Assembly (NCBI RefSeq): GCF_014204755.1 | Contig: NZ_JACHLZ010000001.1 | Coordinates: 2,108,001 to 2,172,000, forward strand | Reading direction: 5' to 3' | Length of the DNA stretch: 64,000 nucleotides | Origin: Brachybacterium aquaticum | GTDB lineage: Bacteria > Actinomycetota > Actinomycetes > Actinomycetales > Dermabacteraceae | Shown: positions 19,868 to 29,018 of the stretch, piece by piece | How positions within the stretch are numbered: position 1 is the first letter of the stretch | Layout of the letters: the number at the start of each line of letters is the position of its first letter | Program-made: the position numbers and the translations under genes | The notes under the pieces: model-generated | What the model was told of the DNA's origin: nothing | Databases searched by the model: none | What the model saw: only the letters and a program-made list of their open reading frames with translations

Positions 19868-21165
19868 TCCCCTGCCCCCGCCCCGGCGGGTGCGGCCCCG
19901 GCGATCGCCTCGACGCGCGCCACGCGGGACTCGCGGTCGGCGCGGTGCGCGTCGGACTCGATCACCTCTGCGGCGAGCTGACCGCAGGCGCCGTCGATGT
20001 CGGAGCCGCGGGTGTCGCGGATGGTGGCGGAGATGCCGTTGTCGCGCAGGGTCTCCACGAACCGCTTCTCCACCAGCGGATCCGAGGCGGTCCACTTCGA
20101 GCCCTTGACGGGGTTCAGCGGGATGGGGTTGACGTGCACCCAGTGCGCGCCGCCCTTGGCGATCAGCCGGTCGGCGAGCAGCTGGGCGCGGTGCTGCTGA
20201 TCGTTGATGTCGCGGATCAGGGCATACTCGATGCTGACCCGTCGGCCGGTGGTCTCGAAGTACTCGTACGCCGCGTCGAGGATCTCGTCGACGTCGAAGC
20301 GGGTGTTGATCGGGACCAGCTCGTTGCGCAGCGCGTCGTCCGGGGCGTGGAGGGACACGGCGAGGGTGACCGGGATGTTCTCGCGGGTCAGCTTCCGCAC
20401 GGCGGGGGCGAGGCCCACGGTGGAGACGGTGATGTGGCGGGCGCCCATCCCGAAGCCCTCCGGTGCGGGCGCGTTCAGGCGCTTGCACACGGTGGCGACG
20501 GGGCGGTAGTTCGCCAGCGGCTCCCCCATCCCCATGAACACGATGTTGGAGACGCGGCCGGTGCCGCCGGGCAGCTCGCCGCGGGAGAGCATGCGGTTGG
20601 CGATGCGGACCTGCTCGAGGATCTCGGCGGTCGAGAGGTTGCGGGTCAGGCCCATCTGGCCGGTGGCGCAGAAGGGGCAGTTCATGCCGCAGCCGGCCTC
20701 GGAGGAGATGCACAGGGTGACGCGGTCGCTGTAGCGCATCAGCACCGACTCGACCATGGAGCCGTCGAACAGCTTCCACAGGAACTTCTGGGTGGCGCCG
20801 TGGTCCGCGCTCTGGCGGGAGACCACGCTCAGCAGCGGCGGGAAGAACCGGTCCACGAGCTCCTGGCGGCGGTCCTTGGGCAGGTCCGTGAGGTCCTCGG
20901 GGTCGGTGGTGAAGTGCCCGAAGTAGTGCACCGACAGCTGCTTGGCGCGGAAGCCGGGCAGGCCCATCTCCTCGACCGCCGCGATGCGCTCGTCCATGCT
21001 GAGGTCCGCCAGGTGCGCCGGCGGCTTGCCGCGCCGGGTGGGGCGCAGCTGCAGCTGGCCGGGCGCCAGGGCGACCTTCTGGCCGGGGACCGCCTCACGG
21101 GAGAGGTCGGGCAGGTTCGTACGGGGTGCGGGCGCGCTCTCGGCGCGGTCTGCGGTGTCGTTCAT
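19864..21165 (-). CDS. rlmN: Dual-specificity rRNA/tRNA (adenine-C2) methyltransferase RlmN
   Basis: Radical SAM enzyme that methylates C2 of A2503 in 23S rRNA and A37 in some tRNAs. 433 residues. The 4Fe-4S motif is CGMNCPFC; SAM-binding GMGEPLANY and the C-terminal segment with the methyl-carrying Cys (DIDGACGQL) are present. The N-terminal accessory domain (GLPGFRAKQLSVHYFGHF) is normal. The ATG start at 21165 was preferred to a longer frame that runs into cdsA; it overlaps the cdsA stop as ATGA. Confidence 0.96.
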   Translation of the reverse strand: MNDTADRAESAPAPRTNLPDLSREAVPGQKVALAPGQLQLRPTRRGKPPAHLADLSMDERIAAVEEMGLPGFRAKQLSVHYFGHFTTDPEDLTDLPKDRRQELVDRFFPPLLSVVSRQSADHGATQKFLWKLFDGSMVESVLMRYSDRVTLCISSEAGCGMNCPFCATGQMGLTRNLSTAEILEQVRIANRMLSRGELPGGTGRVSNIVFMGMGEPLANYRPVATVCKRLNAPAPEGFGMGARHITVSTVGLAPAVRKLTRENIPVTLAVSLHAPDDALRNELVPINTRFDVDEILDAAYEYFETTGRRVSIEYALIRDINDQQHRAQLLADRLIAKGGAHWVHVNPIPLNPVKGSKWTASDPLVEKRFVETLRDNGISATIRDTRGSDIDGACGQLAAEVIESDAHRADRESRVARVEAIAGAAPAGAGAGE

Positions 21166-22160
21166 GGCAGCAGGACCTCCAGCATGACGTAGGTGGTGGG
21201 GGCGGCCAGGAGGATCGAGTCGACCCGGTCCAGCACGCCCCCGTGGCCGGGCAGCAGGTGCCCCATGTCCTTGATGCCCAGGTCGCGCTTGAGCAGGGAT
21301 TCGGAGAGGTCGCCGCAGGTGGAGACGACCACGAGGACCACACCGATCACGACGCCGACCCACCAGGTCATGTCCAGGGCGAGGACGACGACGGCGACGA
21401 CCGCGGCGGTGCCGAGCAGGAGGGAGCCGACGAAGCCCTCCCAGCTCTTCTTGGGGCTGATGCTCGGGGCCATGGGGTGCTTGCCGAACAGGACGCCGGC
21501 GATGTAGCCGCCGATGTCGTTGCCGACGGGGCCGAGCACGGCCAGGAGCACCAGCATCTCGCCCTGCTCGCGCTGGAACAGCAGCAGCAGGAAGCAGCCC
21601 AGGAACGGCACCCAGGCCAGGGAGAACACGCCCCCGGCGACGTCCCGCAGGGCGGTCAGGCCCATCGACTCGCTGACGCGCCACAGGATCAGCACGCACA
21701 CCGCGGCGGCAGTGGACACCAGCAGCCCCTCCGCGCCGAACACGACGGTGGAGACGACCATCCCGATCACGCCCACCAGCAGCGGGACGGGCGGGACTCG
21801 CAGTCCGCCGTGGGACAGGGCCCTCGTCAGCTCGAGCACAGCGAGCACCATCGCCGCCGCCACCATGACGGGGAACAGCTGCGGGATGACGAACACCGAG
21901 ATCAGCAGCACGGCCCCGAGGCCGGCGCCCACCGCGATCGCGGCGGGCAGGTTCCGACCGGGGCCGCGGCGCTTCGCGTGGGCGGTGTCGCCTGCGGCGG
22001 TGCCACCGGGCGCGGCGGTGCCGTCGGCCGTGGTGGTGCCGTCGGCCGTGGTGGTGCCGTCGGCCGTGGTGACCGCGCCGTCCGGGCCGGGCACGGGAGC
22101 GACCGCCTCGCCGGTGGGCGAGGCGGTCGTCGCGGTGGGGTCCGACGGGGAGGCGGTCAC
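21162..22160 (-). CDS. cdsA: Phosphatidate cytidylyltransferase (CDP-diglyceride synthase)
   Basis: Membrane enzyme making CDP-diacylglycerol from phosphatidate and CTP. 332 residues, about eight hydrophobic segments. The family signature is complete: SLLKRDLGIKDMGHLLPGHGG then VLDRVDS near the C-terminus. The N-terminal ~70 residues are a hydrophilic, Thr/Ala-rich leader with GTTTAD repeats encoded by an 18-base DNA repeat. GTG at 22160 is the first in-frame start after frr, but no Shine-Dalgarno is visible, so the start is uncertain. It follows frr by 46 bases. Confidence 0.92.
   Translation of the reverse strand: MTASPSDPTATTASPTGEAVAPVPGPDGAVTTADGTTTADGTTTADGTAAPGGTAAGDTAHAKRRGPGRNLPAAIAVGAGLGAVLLISVFVIPQLFPVMVAAAMVLAVLELTRALSHGGLRVPPVPLLVGVIGMVVSTVVFGAEGLLVSTAAAVCVLILWRVSESMGLTALRDVAGGVFSLAWVPFLGCFLLLLFQREQGEMLVLLAVLGPVGNDIGGYIAGVLFGKHPMAPSISPKKSWEGFVGSLLLGTAAVVAVVVLALDMTWWVGVVIGVVLVVVSTCGDLSESLLKRDLGIKDMGHLLPGHGGVLDRVDSILLAAPTTYVMLEVLLP
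22021..22074. repeat. 18-base tandem repeat in the 5' part of cdsA
   Basis: Three copies of GCCGTCGGCCGTGGTGGT, the last slightly changed. They encode the repeated ADGTTT peptide of the CdsA leader. Each copy contains the window's recurrent CCGTCGGCC motif. Confidence 0.75.
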
Positions 22161-22206
22161 AGCGGGCTGCTGGGGGTGCGCACGACGGTCCGTTCCCGGT
22201 CCCGGC

Positions 22207-22773
22207 TCAGATGGTCTCGAGCTCGGTCTCCTTGGCGGCCAGCGCCTCGTCGACCTGCTCGATGAACTTCTTGGTGACGGCCTCGAGCTCCTTCTCGGCG
22301 CGGGTGCCCTCGTCCTCGCCGATCTCCTTGTCCTTGACCAGCTTCTCGATGGCCTTCTTGGCGTTGCCGCGCGAGCCGCGCACCGCGACACGGCCGTCCT
22401 CGGCCTTGTTACGGGCGAGCTTGACGTACTCCTTGCGGCGCTCCTCGGTGAGGGCGGGCAGGACCACGCGCAGGTTGTCGCCGTTGTTGGTGGGGTTCAC
22501 GCCCAGGTCCGACTCGCGCAGCGCGGTCTCGACGGCCGAGGTCGCGGACTTGTCGTAGGGCGTGACCAGCACGGTGCGGGCCTCGGGGAACTGGAGGGAG
22601 GCCAGCTGGTTCAGCGGGGTGGGGGCGCCGTAGTACTCGACCATGATGCCCTGGAACATCGCGGCGTTCGCCCGACCGGTGCGGATCGCGGTGAACTCGT
22701 CCTTGGTGACCTCGACGGTCTTGGACATCTTGGCCTGGGCGTCCTTCAGGATGCTCGCGGTGTCGTCGCTCAC
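22207..22773 (-). CDS. frr: Ribosome recycling factor
   Basis: Splits post-termination ribosomes together with EF-G. 188 residues, all-helical stem plus small beta domain. Family segments: KTVEVTKDEFTAIRTGRANA, YYGAPTPLNQLAS, NPTNNGDNLRVVLPALTEERR and a C-terminal helix. GTG start chosen from GAGGAG 7 bases upstream. Downstream of pyrH, upstream of cdsA, as in most bacteria. Confidence 0.97.
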   Translation of the reverse strand: MSDDTASILKDAQAKMSKTVEVTKDEFTAIRTGRANAAMFQGIMVEYYGAPTPLNQLASLQFPEARTVLVTPYDKSATSAVETALRESDLGVNPTNNGDNLRVVLPALTEERRKEYVKLARNKAEDGRVAVRGSRGNAKKAIEKLVKDKEIGEDEGTRAEKELEAVTKKFIEQVDEALAAKETELETI

Positions 22774-22859
22774 GGGGGTGCTCCTCGGTTCTCGGTGTGT
22801 GTTCTGGTCCATTGTCCCGCACGGCCGGGCGCTGCGGCGCGCCGACGGGCGGGAGGGGG

Positions 22860-23612
22860 TCACTTGGTGACGACGGTGCCGATCCGCTCGCCGCGCATGG
22901 CGCGGGTGATGTTGCCCTCCTGGTCGAGCCCGAACACCATCATCTGCTGCGCGTTGTCCATGCACAGGCTGAAGGCGGTGGAGTCGACGACCTTGAGGCC
23001 CTTCTGGAGCGCCTCCCCGTAGGAGACGTGCTCGAGCTTCTTGGCGTCGGGGTTCTTGCGGGGGTCGGAGTCGTACACGCCGTCCACACCGTTCTTCGCC
23101 ATGAGCACCTCCTCGCAGCCGATCTCGAGGGCGCGCTGCACGGCGACCGTGTCGGTGGAGAAGTAGGGCATGCCTGCGCCGGCGCCGAAGATGACCACGC
23201 GGCCCTTCTCGAGGTGGCGCACGGCGCGCAGGGGGATGTACGGCTCGGCGACCTGGCCCATCTCGATCGCGGTCTGCACGCGGGTGGAGACGCCGCGCTG
23301 CTCGAGGAAGTCCTGGAGGGCCAGGCAGTTCATGACGGTGCCGAGCATGCCCATGTAGTCGGCGCGGCGGCGGTCCATGCCGCGCTGGGACAGCTCCGCG
23401 CCGCGGAAGAAGTTGCCGCCGCCGACGACGATCGCGCACTGGATCCCCTGGGCGACGCCCTCGGCGATCTCGCCGGCGATGCGGGAGACGACATCGGGGT
23501 CGACGCCCACGGCGCCGCCGCCGAAGGCCTCGCCCGAGAGCTTCAGGAGGACGCGACGTCCGTCCTGCCTCTTGGGGAGAACGGGGATGGGGGACGTGAA
23601 CGTCTGGGTCAT
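22860..23612 (-). CDS. pyrH: UMP kinase
   Basis: Phosphorylates UMP to UDP in pyrimidine synthesis; hexameric amino-acid-kinase fold. 250 residues. Motifs: [39 protein letters not shown], and the acceptor/ATP region [19 protein letters not shown]. The ATG is preceded by GGAAGGA. Its own promoter lies just upstream, after the tsf terminator. Confidence 0.97.
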   Translation of the reverse strand: MTQTFTSPIPVLPKRQDGRRVLLKLSGEAFGGGAVGVDPDVVSRIAGEIAEGVAQGIQCAIVVGGGNFFRGAELSQRGMDRRRADYMGMLGTVMNCLALQDFLEQRGVSTRVQTAIEMGQVAEPYIPLRAVRHLEKGRVVIFGAGAGMPYFSTDTVAVQRALEIGCEEVLMAKNGVDGVYDSDPRKNPDAKKLEHVSYGEALQKGLKVVDSTAFSLCMDNAQQMMVFGLDQEGNITRAMRGERIGTVVTK

Positions 23613-23641
23613 GGGGGTCCTTCCGCGCGGGGTCCTCGGCG

Positions 23642-23647
23642 ATGATA
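23642..23647 (-). promoter_or_regulatory. -10 box of pyrH
   Basis: TATCAT on the minus strand about 30 bases before the pyrH ATG and downstream of the tsf terminator hairpin, indicating that pyrH-frr-cdsA starts its own transcript. Confidence 0.5.
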
Positions 23648-23652
23648 CCGGC

Positions 23653-23681
23653 GCGGCCCCGCACCGATGGTGCGGGGCCGC
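23653..23681 (-). terminator. Terminator of rpsB-tsf
   Basis: Arms GCGGCCCCGCACC (23653-23665) and GGTGCGGGGCCGC (23669-23681), a perfect 13-base stem with a 3-base loop. A second, weaker hairpin (GGCCACG/CGTGGCC) lies at 23690-23707. Confidence 0.75.
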
Positions 23682-23763
23682 GGGGCGGTGGCCACGCTCA
23701 CGTGGCCGGGGGGGCGTCAGGTCGGCGGCGCGAGGGCCGGCCGACGGGAGCGCCCCGGGGGCG

Positions 23764-24588
23764 TCAGGAGCCGACGCGGAAGCGGACGAAGCCGGTGACG
23801 GTGCCGCCGACCTCCTCCACGACCTGGCCGACCGACTTCTTGGTGTCCTTGGCGAACGCCTGGTCGAGCAGGACGTTCTCCTTGTAGAAGCCGGTGAGGC
23901 GCCCCTCGACGATCTTGGGGATCGCCTTCTCGGGCTTGCCCTCGTTCTCCGCGGTCTCCTGGGCGATGCGGCGCTCGTTCTCCACCACGTCGGCGGGGAC
24001 CTCGTCGCGGGAGAGGTAGGAGGGGGTGAACGCAGCGATGTGCATCGCGATGTCGCGCGCGACCTCGGCGCCGGCCTTGTCGGTGGCGACGAGCACGCCG
24101 ACCTGCGGGGGCAGGTCCTTGTTGGTGCGGTGCATGTAGTCGGTGACGACCTCGCCGGAGACGCGGCCGATGCGGCGCACCTCGATCTTCTCGCCCATGG
24201 TGGCGCCGGCGTTGGTGAGCGCCTCGCCGAAGGGGGTGTCGGCGAGCTCGGCCGGCTCGGTGGCGCCGGACTCGACGGCGGCGGCCACGGCCTCGTCGCC
24301 CAGGGCCACGAACTTCTCGTTCTTGGCCACGAAGTCGGTCTCGGAGTTGATCTCGACCAGGGTGCCGGTCTGGCCGCCCTCGGTGTCGCGGATGTCGACG
24401 GCGATGAGGCCCTCGGAGGCGGTGCGGCCCTCGCGCTTGGCGATGCCCTTCAGACCCTTGACGCGGATGATCTCCACGGCCTTCGCCTTGTCGCCGTCGG
24501 CCTCGTCGAGCGCCTTCTTGACGTCGAGCATGCCCGCGCCGGTGGACTCGCGGATCTCCTTGATGTCTGCTGCCGTGTAGTTGGCCAT
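23764..24588 (-). CDS. tsf: Elongation factor Ts
   Basis: Guanine nucleotide exchange factor for EF-Tu. 274 residues. N-terminal UBA-like domain ([23 protein letters not shown]), then core ([18 protein letters not shown], the TDFVA motif contacting EF-Tu) and the dimerisation subdomains. The start codon is preceded by GGAAGAGGAAC. Lies 103 bases after rpsB, with two hairpins between. Confidence 0.97.
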   Translation of the reverse strand: MANYTAADIKEIRESTGAGMLDVKKALDEADGDKAKAVEIIRVKGLKGIAKREGRTASEGLIAVDIRDTEGGQTGTLVEINSETDFVAKNEKFVALGDEAVAAAVESGATEPAELADTPFGEALTNAGATMGEKIEVRRIGRVSGEVVTDYMHRTNKDLPPQVGVLVATDKAGAEVARDIAMHIAAFTPSYLSRDEVPADVVENERRIAQETAENEGKPEKAIPKIVEGRLTGFYKENVLLDQAFAKDTKKSVGQVVEEVGGTVTGFVRFRVGS

Positions 24589-24625
24589 GTTCCTCTTCCT
24601 TGTGGGAGCTGCTTCGGGAGGTGGC

Positions 24626-24685
24626 GGCAGGCCCGAGGGCCTGCCCGTGGAAGGGCCCGGGATCGATCTGGTCGGTCCCGGGCCC
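24626..24685 (-). terminator. Two hairpins between rpsB and tsf (attenuator-like)
   Basis: Hairpin A: GGCAGGCC/GGCCTGCC (24626-24645). Hairpin B: GGGCCCGGGA/TCCCGGGCCC (24653-24685). No U tracts. They may set the S2 to EF-Ts ratio or stabilise the rpsB message. Confidence 0.55.
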
Positions 24686-24691
24686 GGTGGG

Positions 24692-25609
24692 TCACTCGGC
24701 GGCGGGGGCCTCGGTGGAGGTCTCCTCGGAGGTGCTCTCCTCGGTGGACTCCGCGGCGGGGGTCTCCTCGGCGGGCTTCTCCTCGGCGGCGGCCACGGAC
24801 TCCTCGGCGGGGGCGTCCTGCGACTGGACCTCGGACTGCTTCAGCAGCTCCTGCTCCCACTCGGCCAGCGGCTCGGCGTCCACGGCGGAGACGTTCTTCT
24901 CGCCGCCGGTGGACTTGGCGTGGCGCTCCTGCAGACCGGCGGCCACGGCGTCGGCGACCACGCGGGTGAGGAGGGTGACGGAGCGGATCGCGTCGTCGTT
25001 GCCCGGGATCGGGTAGGTGATCTCGTCGGGATCGCAGTTGGTGTCCAGGATCGCGACGACCGGGATGTTCAGCTTCTGGGCCTCGTCGACGGCGAGGTGC
25101 TCCTTGTTGGTGTCCACGACCCACAGGGCGGAGGGGGCCTTGGCCATGTCGCGGATGCCGCCGAGGGTCTTCTCGAGCTTGTCCTTCTCGCGGCGCATCA
25201 TCAGCAGCTCCTTCTTGGTGCGGCCGGAGGAGGCCACATCGTCGAAGTCGATCTGCTCGAGCTCCTTGAGGCGGTTCACGCGCGCGGAGACGGTCTGCAG
25301 GTTGGTGAGCATGCCGCCCAGCCAGCGCTGGTTCACGTAGGGCATGCCCACGCGGGTGGCCTGCTCCTGCACGGACTCCTGCGCCTGCTTCTTGGTGCCG
25401 ACGAACAGGATGGTGCCGCCGTGGGCGACGGTCTGCTTGACGAAGTCGTAGGCCTTGTCGATGTACGACAGGGTCTGCATGAGGTCGACGATGTAGATGC
25501 CGTTGCGCTCGGTGAAGATGAAGCGACGGACCTTCGGGTTCCAACGACGGGTCTGGTGACCGAAGTGGACGCCGCTCTCCAGGAGCTGGCGCATGGTGAC
25601 GACTGCCAT
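24692..25609 (-). CDS. rpsB: 30S ribosomal protein S2
   Basis: Essential protein of the small-subunit head/body junction. 305 residues: conserved S2 core to about residue 235 ([52 protein letters not shown]), then a ~70-residue Ala/Glu/Ser/Thr-rich acidic tail. Start [12 protein letters not shown] was chosen over a longer frame by homology. A leader of about 235 bases precedes it. Confidence 0.97.
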   Translation of the reverse strand: MAVVTMRQLLESGVHFGHQTRRWNPKVRRFIFTERNGIYIVDLMQTLSYIDKAYDFVKQTVAHGGTILFVGTKKQAQESVQEQATRVGMPYVNQRWLGGMLTNLQTVSARVNRLKELEQIDFDDVASSGRTKKELLMMRREKDKLEKTLGGIRDMAKAPSALWVVDTNKEHLAVDEAQKLNIPVVAILDTNCDPDEITYPIPGNDDAIRSVTLLTRVVADAVAAGLQERHAKSTGGEKNVSAVDAEPLAEWEQELLKQSEVQSQDAPAEESVAAAEEKPAEETPAAESTEESTSEETSTEAPAAE

Positions 25610-26016
25610 GATGGTGTCCTCTGTTTCTGTGGTCCTGGGCTCGCGCGGCGCGCCCGGTAGGGCGTCCGCGGTCCTCGCGCAGGACCTGCTTTCTCGGTTG
25701 ATCCCCCGCCACCGGATGGTGCGGGGCCTGGTGCCCGGGTCGCCGGCCGCCCAGCACCTTCCCCGCAGCAGCGGGACCGGCGAAGGACCGATGGCCGACG
25801 GGCCCTGGTGGGCACGCGAAGTCATCCGGACGGACCGGATGCTGAGGCGAGTCTATCCGACGCCGCCACCTCCCCGCGCGCGTCGTGCGTCACGCGGGGC
25901 GGGTGTCGCGGGGTCGTTCTCGGGCCGATCCGCCGACCTCTCCTCCACAGCGTCGAGTTCTCCACCGCGGCCCGTCGCGGCCTGCGCGGGCGACGGGCGG
26001 CGATGAGGATCGGTCC
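25610..26016 (-). promoter_or_regulatory. rpsB promoter and long 5' leader; divergent from the M23 gene
   Basis: A TAGACT -10 box sits at 25855-25850 on the minus strand, giving a leader of roughly 235 bases before rpsB. Long leaders on rpsB are often the site of autoregulation by S2, but I see no structure I can assign to a known leader family. The right part, 25860-26016, must hold the promoter of the plus-strand M23 gene; no clear box was recognised. Confidence 0.4.
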
Positions 26017-26670
26017 ATGGTCCCATCCTCGAGCACTCCCCCGCCGTCGCCCTCGTCCCGGTCGTCCCGGTCGCACCGCGTCGCCGCGGCGCGGCTCCTG
26101 GTCGCACTGTTGCTCGGAGTCGCGCTCCTCGCGGGCGCGCCCGGTCCGGCCTGGGGCGAGGGAACGGCCGACGGGGGCACGGCCGACGGGGGCGCGACCG
26201 CCGCGGGGGCGCGCTGGCAGTGGCCACTGCCGCCTCCGCACCGGGTGGTGGCGGGCTTCGAGGCGCCCGCGCACCGGTACGGGCCGGGACATCGCGGGAT
26301 CGACGTGGCCGCAGCGGCGGGCACGCCGGTGCGCGCGGTGGAGGGCGGGGTGGTGCGGTTCAGCGGGCAGCTCGCCGGGCGCGGGGTGGTCTCGGTAATG
26401 CACGCCGACGGGCTGATCTCCACCTTCGAGCCGGTGACCGGGCAGGTGGCGGCCGGGGACGCAGTCACGACGGGGCAGCTGCTCGGGGTGATGGAGGGTG
26501 CGGAGCGCTCGCACTGCCCGGGCACGGGGTGCCTGCACCTGGGCGCGCGGCGCGGCGCGGAGTACCTCGACCCGATGCTGCTGCTCGGGGCGCGCGGGCC
26601 GAGCGTGCTGCTGCCCTGGGCGGGGGTGGGCCCTGCGGTGCTCGGGCCTCGCGGGGCGAGCGCTGCCTGA
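26017..26670 (+). CDS. Secreted M23-family metallopeptidase
   Basis: 217-residue exported protein. ATG at 26017 follows GATGAGGA and begins a signal peptide (basic RSHRVAAAR, hydrophobic LLVALLLGVALLAGAPG). The M23 zinc site is present as HRGIDVAAAAGTPV (H-x3-D). The usual second motif HxH reads CLH, so its first His is replaced by Cys; the same change occurs in a common actinobacterial subfamily, so it may be normal rather than inactivating. Expected target: peptidoglycan. Converges with xerC. Confidence 0.8.
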   Translation: MVPSSSTPPPSPSSRSSRSHRVAAARLLVALLLGVALLAGAPGPAWGEGTADGGTADGGATAAGARWQWPLPPPHRVVAGFEAPAHRYGPGHRGIDVAAAAGTPVRAVEGGVVRFSGQLAGRGVVSVMHADGLISTFEPVTGQVAAGDAVTTGQLLGVMEGAERSHCPGTGCLHLGARRGAEYLDPMLLLGARGPSVLLPWAGVGPAVLGPRGASAA

Positions 26671-26682
26671 GATGTGACGGGC

Positions 26683-27768
26683 TCAGGCTCGGGGGTGGGC
26701 CTGCTCGACAGTCTTCCGCAGGCGCTCGGCGCTGACGTGGGTGTAGATCTGCGTGGTGGCGAGGGAGGAGTGGCCGAGGAAGTCCTGGACGCTGCGCAGG
26801 TCCGCACCGCCCTCGACGAGATGGGTCGCGGCGCTGTGGCGCAGGGTGTGCGGGGTGATGTGGCGGGAGATCCCGGCGCTCGCGGCGTGACGGTCCACCA
26901 GCGTGCGCACGGCACGGTCGCCGAGGCGGCCTCCGCGCACCCCGAGGAACAGGGCATCGCCCGCGGGCGACGCACCGCCCGCACTGCCGCGGCCGGTGCG
27001 TCCCGCCTCGGCGAGCGCGGGGCGCCCCTGCTCCTCCCAGCGCTCGATCGCCTCGAGGGCGGGGATGCCGACGGGGACGATGCGCTCCTTGTCCCCCTTG
27101 CCGCGGACCCGCACGGTGCGCTCGGCGTGGTCGATGCCGCTGCGGTCCAGGGCCACGAGCTCGGACACGCGCAGGCCGGAGGAGTAGAGCAGTTCGAGCA
27201 CGGCGGCGTCGCGGAGCTGGACGGCGCGGGCGAGCGGGTCGTCGGCCGCGGGCTCCGGACCCGGCCCGCCCTCAGGACTCGGCTCGTCCTCGCCCCCGGC
27301 CCCGTCGAGCAGGGCGCCGGCCTGGTCGCCGGTGAGGACGGTGGGCAGGTGGCGGCCGCGGCGGGGGGCGCGCAGGCGCCCACCGACGTCGTGCGGGATT
27401 CGGCCGGTGGCGGCGAGCCAGCTGGTGAAGGTGCGGGCGGCGGTCGCGGAGCGGGCGAGGGTGCTGGCGCTCGCGCCGGTCTCGGCACGGGCGGCGAGCC
27501 AGGAGCGCAGCGCGGCGACGTCGAGCTCGGGAAGGTCGATCCGCTCGACCTCCGCGAGGTGGGACAAAAGATCGAGGGCCTCGCGGCGGTAGGCGCGCAC
27601 GGTGTGATCGGAGCGTCCGCGCTCCAGCAGGAGGTGCTCGCAGAAGGCGTCGACGACGGCGTCCGAGGCCCGGGACTCACACGCATCCTTCGACGCGCCG
27701 ACGGGCGTGCCGTCGGCCGCGTCGTCGCTCCTGCTCCGCGTCGTGCTCATGGGGTGATTCTCGCCCAT
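26683..27768 (-). CDS. xerC: Tyrosine recombinase XerC
   Basis: Site-specific recombinase resolving chromosome dimers at dif with XerD. 361 residues. The N-terminal SAM-like core-binding domain (FCEHLLLERGRSDHTVRAYRR, quoted in part) precedes the catalytic domain with Arg in SGLRVSEL, Lys in RGKGDKERIVP, HxxR in HTLRHS, His in LGHSSL and the Tyr nucleophile in TTQIYTHV. Two unusual insertions rich in Gly/Ala/Glu occur at residues ~155-175 and ~245-260. The start may be either this ATG or MSTT at 27750. Follows dprA. Confidence 0.93.
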   Translation of the reverse strand: MGENHPMSTTRSRSDDAADGTPVGASKDACESRASDAVVDAFCEHLLLERGRSDHTVRAYRREALDLLSHLAEVERIDLPELDVAALRSWLAARAETGASASTLARSATAARTFTSWLAATGRIPHDVGGRLRAPRRGRHLPTVLTGDQAGALLDGAGGEDEPSPEGGPGPEPAADDPLARAVQLRDAAVLELLYSSGLRVSELVALDRSGIDHAERTVRVRGKGDKERIVPVGIPALEAIERWEEQGRPALAEAGRTGRGSAGGASPAGDALFLGVRGGRLGDRAVRTLVDRHAASAGISRHITPHTLRHSAATHLVEGGADLRSVQDFLGHSSLATTQIYTHVSAERLRKTVEQAHPRA

Positions 27769-27788
27769 CCCTCCCGCCGGGCCCCGGT

Positions 27789-29018
27789 TCAGGGGCGGGG
27801 GCGGGCGCGTCGTACGAGGTCGCCGGTGCGTTCGAGCAGTCCCAGCAGCTCCAGCCGGCCGAGTGCTGCGGACACCTCCCGGGCGGTGAACCCGATCTCG
27901 GCGGCGAGACGGTCCTCGACGATGCTGGAGCGGGGCGGGACCGCGTCCAGTACCCGATGGTCGGCGGGGGTGAGCAGGTCCAGCTCGTCCTGCAGGGCGA
28001 AGGACCCCTCCCCCGCGGCAGGTCCTCCGGGCAGCAGGTCCAGCAGGTCGTCAGGATCGGTGATGAGCACGGCGCCGCGCTCGCGGACCAGTCGGTGGCA
28101 GCCCGCGCTCGCGGCGGAGGTGATCGGTCCGGGCACCGCGCCGACCGGTCGGGAGAGGTCGTCGGCCAGCCGTGCGGTGGACAGCGCCCCCGAGCGCCAG
28201 GCCGCCTCGACGACCACCACCACGCGGGACAGGGCGGCGATGAGCCGGTTGCGGGCCAGGAACCGCCACCTCGTGGGGGCGGTGCCGATCGGAGCCTCGC
28301 TGACCAGGACGTGCTCGGCGCGGATCCGTTCCAGCAGCTGGGTGTTCCCGCGCGGGTAGAGGCGGTCGAGGCCGCCGGCGAGCACGGCGAGGGTCGCACC
28401 CCCGTCGGCCGCGAGTGCGCCGCGGTGGGCGGCGGCGTCGATGCCGTAGGCGCCGCCGGAGACGACGGTGCCGCCGCTCGCGGCGAAGGCGGCGCCGAGG
28501 GTCGTCGCCGCGTCCTCGCCGTAGGGGGTGGAGGCGCGGGACCCGACCAGGGCGACGGTGCGGGGCCCGGTGAGCGCGTCCAGTCGGCCCGCGCCCTGCA
28601 CCCAGAGGCAGTGCGGGGCGGTGCCCTGCAGGTCCGAGAGATGCTCGGGCCATTCGGGATCGTCCGGGACGAGGATCCGCACGTGTCGGCGCTGCGCGTC
28701 CTCGAGGACCCGGTCGATCTCGAGGGTGCGCAGCCGGCCCTGCCATCGTTCGAGCGCGCGGGCGGCGCGGGCGGGCGGGGTGCCGGTCTCGGGGTCGGAG
28801 GCGTGGCTGGGGACCTGGCCCTGCAGGGCTGCGGTGAGGTCGGCGGGGCTGCCCTCGCGGGCGAGCTCGAGGGCGGAGGTCGGGCCGAGCACGGCGCAGG
28901 CGAGCAGGGCGACGGCGTCGGAGGGTTCGGCGATGTGGGACCAGGTGACGCGGGCCCGGCGCTCGGCGTCGGTCGTCTCCGGGGTCGCGGGGGTGTCGGG
29001 GTGCTCGGTCGCGCTCAT
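27789..29018 (-). CDS. dprA: DNA-processing protein DprA
   Basis: Loads RecA on incoming single-stranded DNA in natural transformation; widely kept even in species not known to be competent. 409 residues. Rossmann-like core with VALVGSRASTPYGEDAA, SGGAYGIDAAAHRGAL, LAGGLDRLYPRGN, and RFLARNRLIAALS; a C-terminal winged-helix domain (FTAREVSAALGRLELLGLLE). The ATG overlaps the comM stop (ATGA). Confidence 0.95.
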   Translation of the reverse strand: MSATEHPDTPATPETTDAERRARVTWSHIAEPSDAVALLACAVLGPTSALELAREGSPADLTAALQGQVPSHASDPETGTPPARAARALERWQGRLRTLEIDRVLEDAQRRHVRILVPDDPEWPEHLSDLQGTAPHCLWVQGAGRLDALTGPRTVALVGSRASTPYGEDAATTLGAAFAASGGTVVSGGAYGIDAAAHRGALAADGGATLAVLAGGLDRLYPRGNTQLLERIRAEHVLVSEAPIGTAPTRWRFLARNRLIAALSRVVVVVEAAWRSGALSTARLADDLSRPVGAVPGPITSAASAGCHRLVRERGAVLITDPDDLLDLLPGGPAAGEGSFALQDELDLLTPADHRVLDAVPPRSSIVEDRLAAEIGFTAREVSAALGRLELLGLLERTGDLVRRARPRP

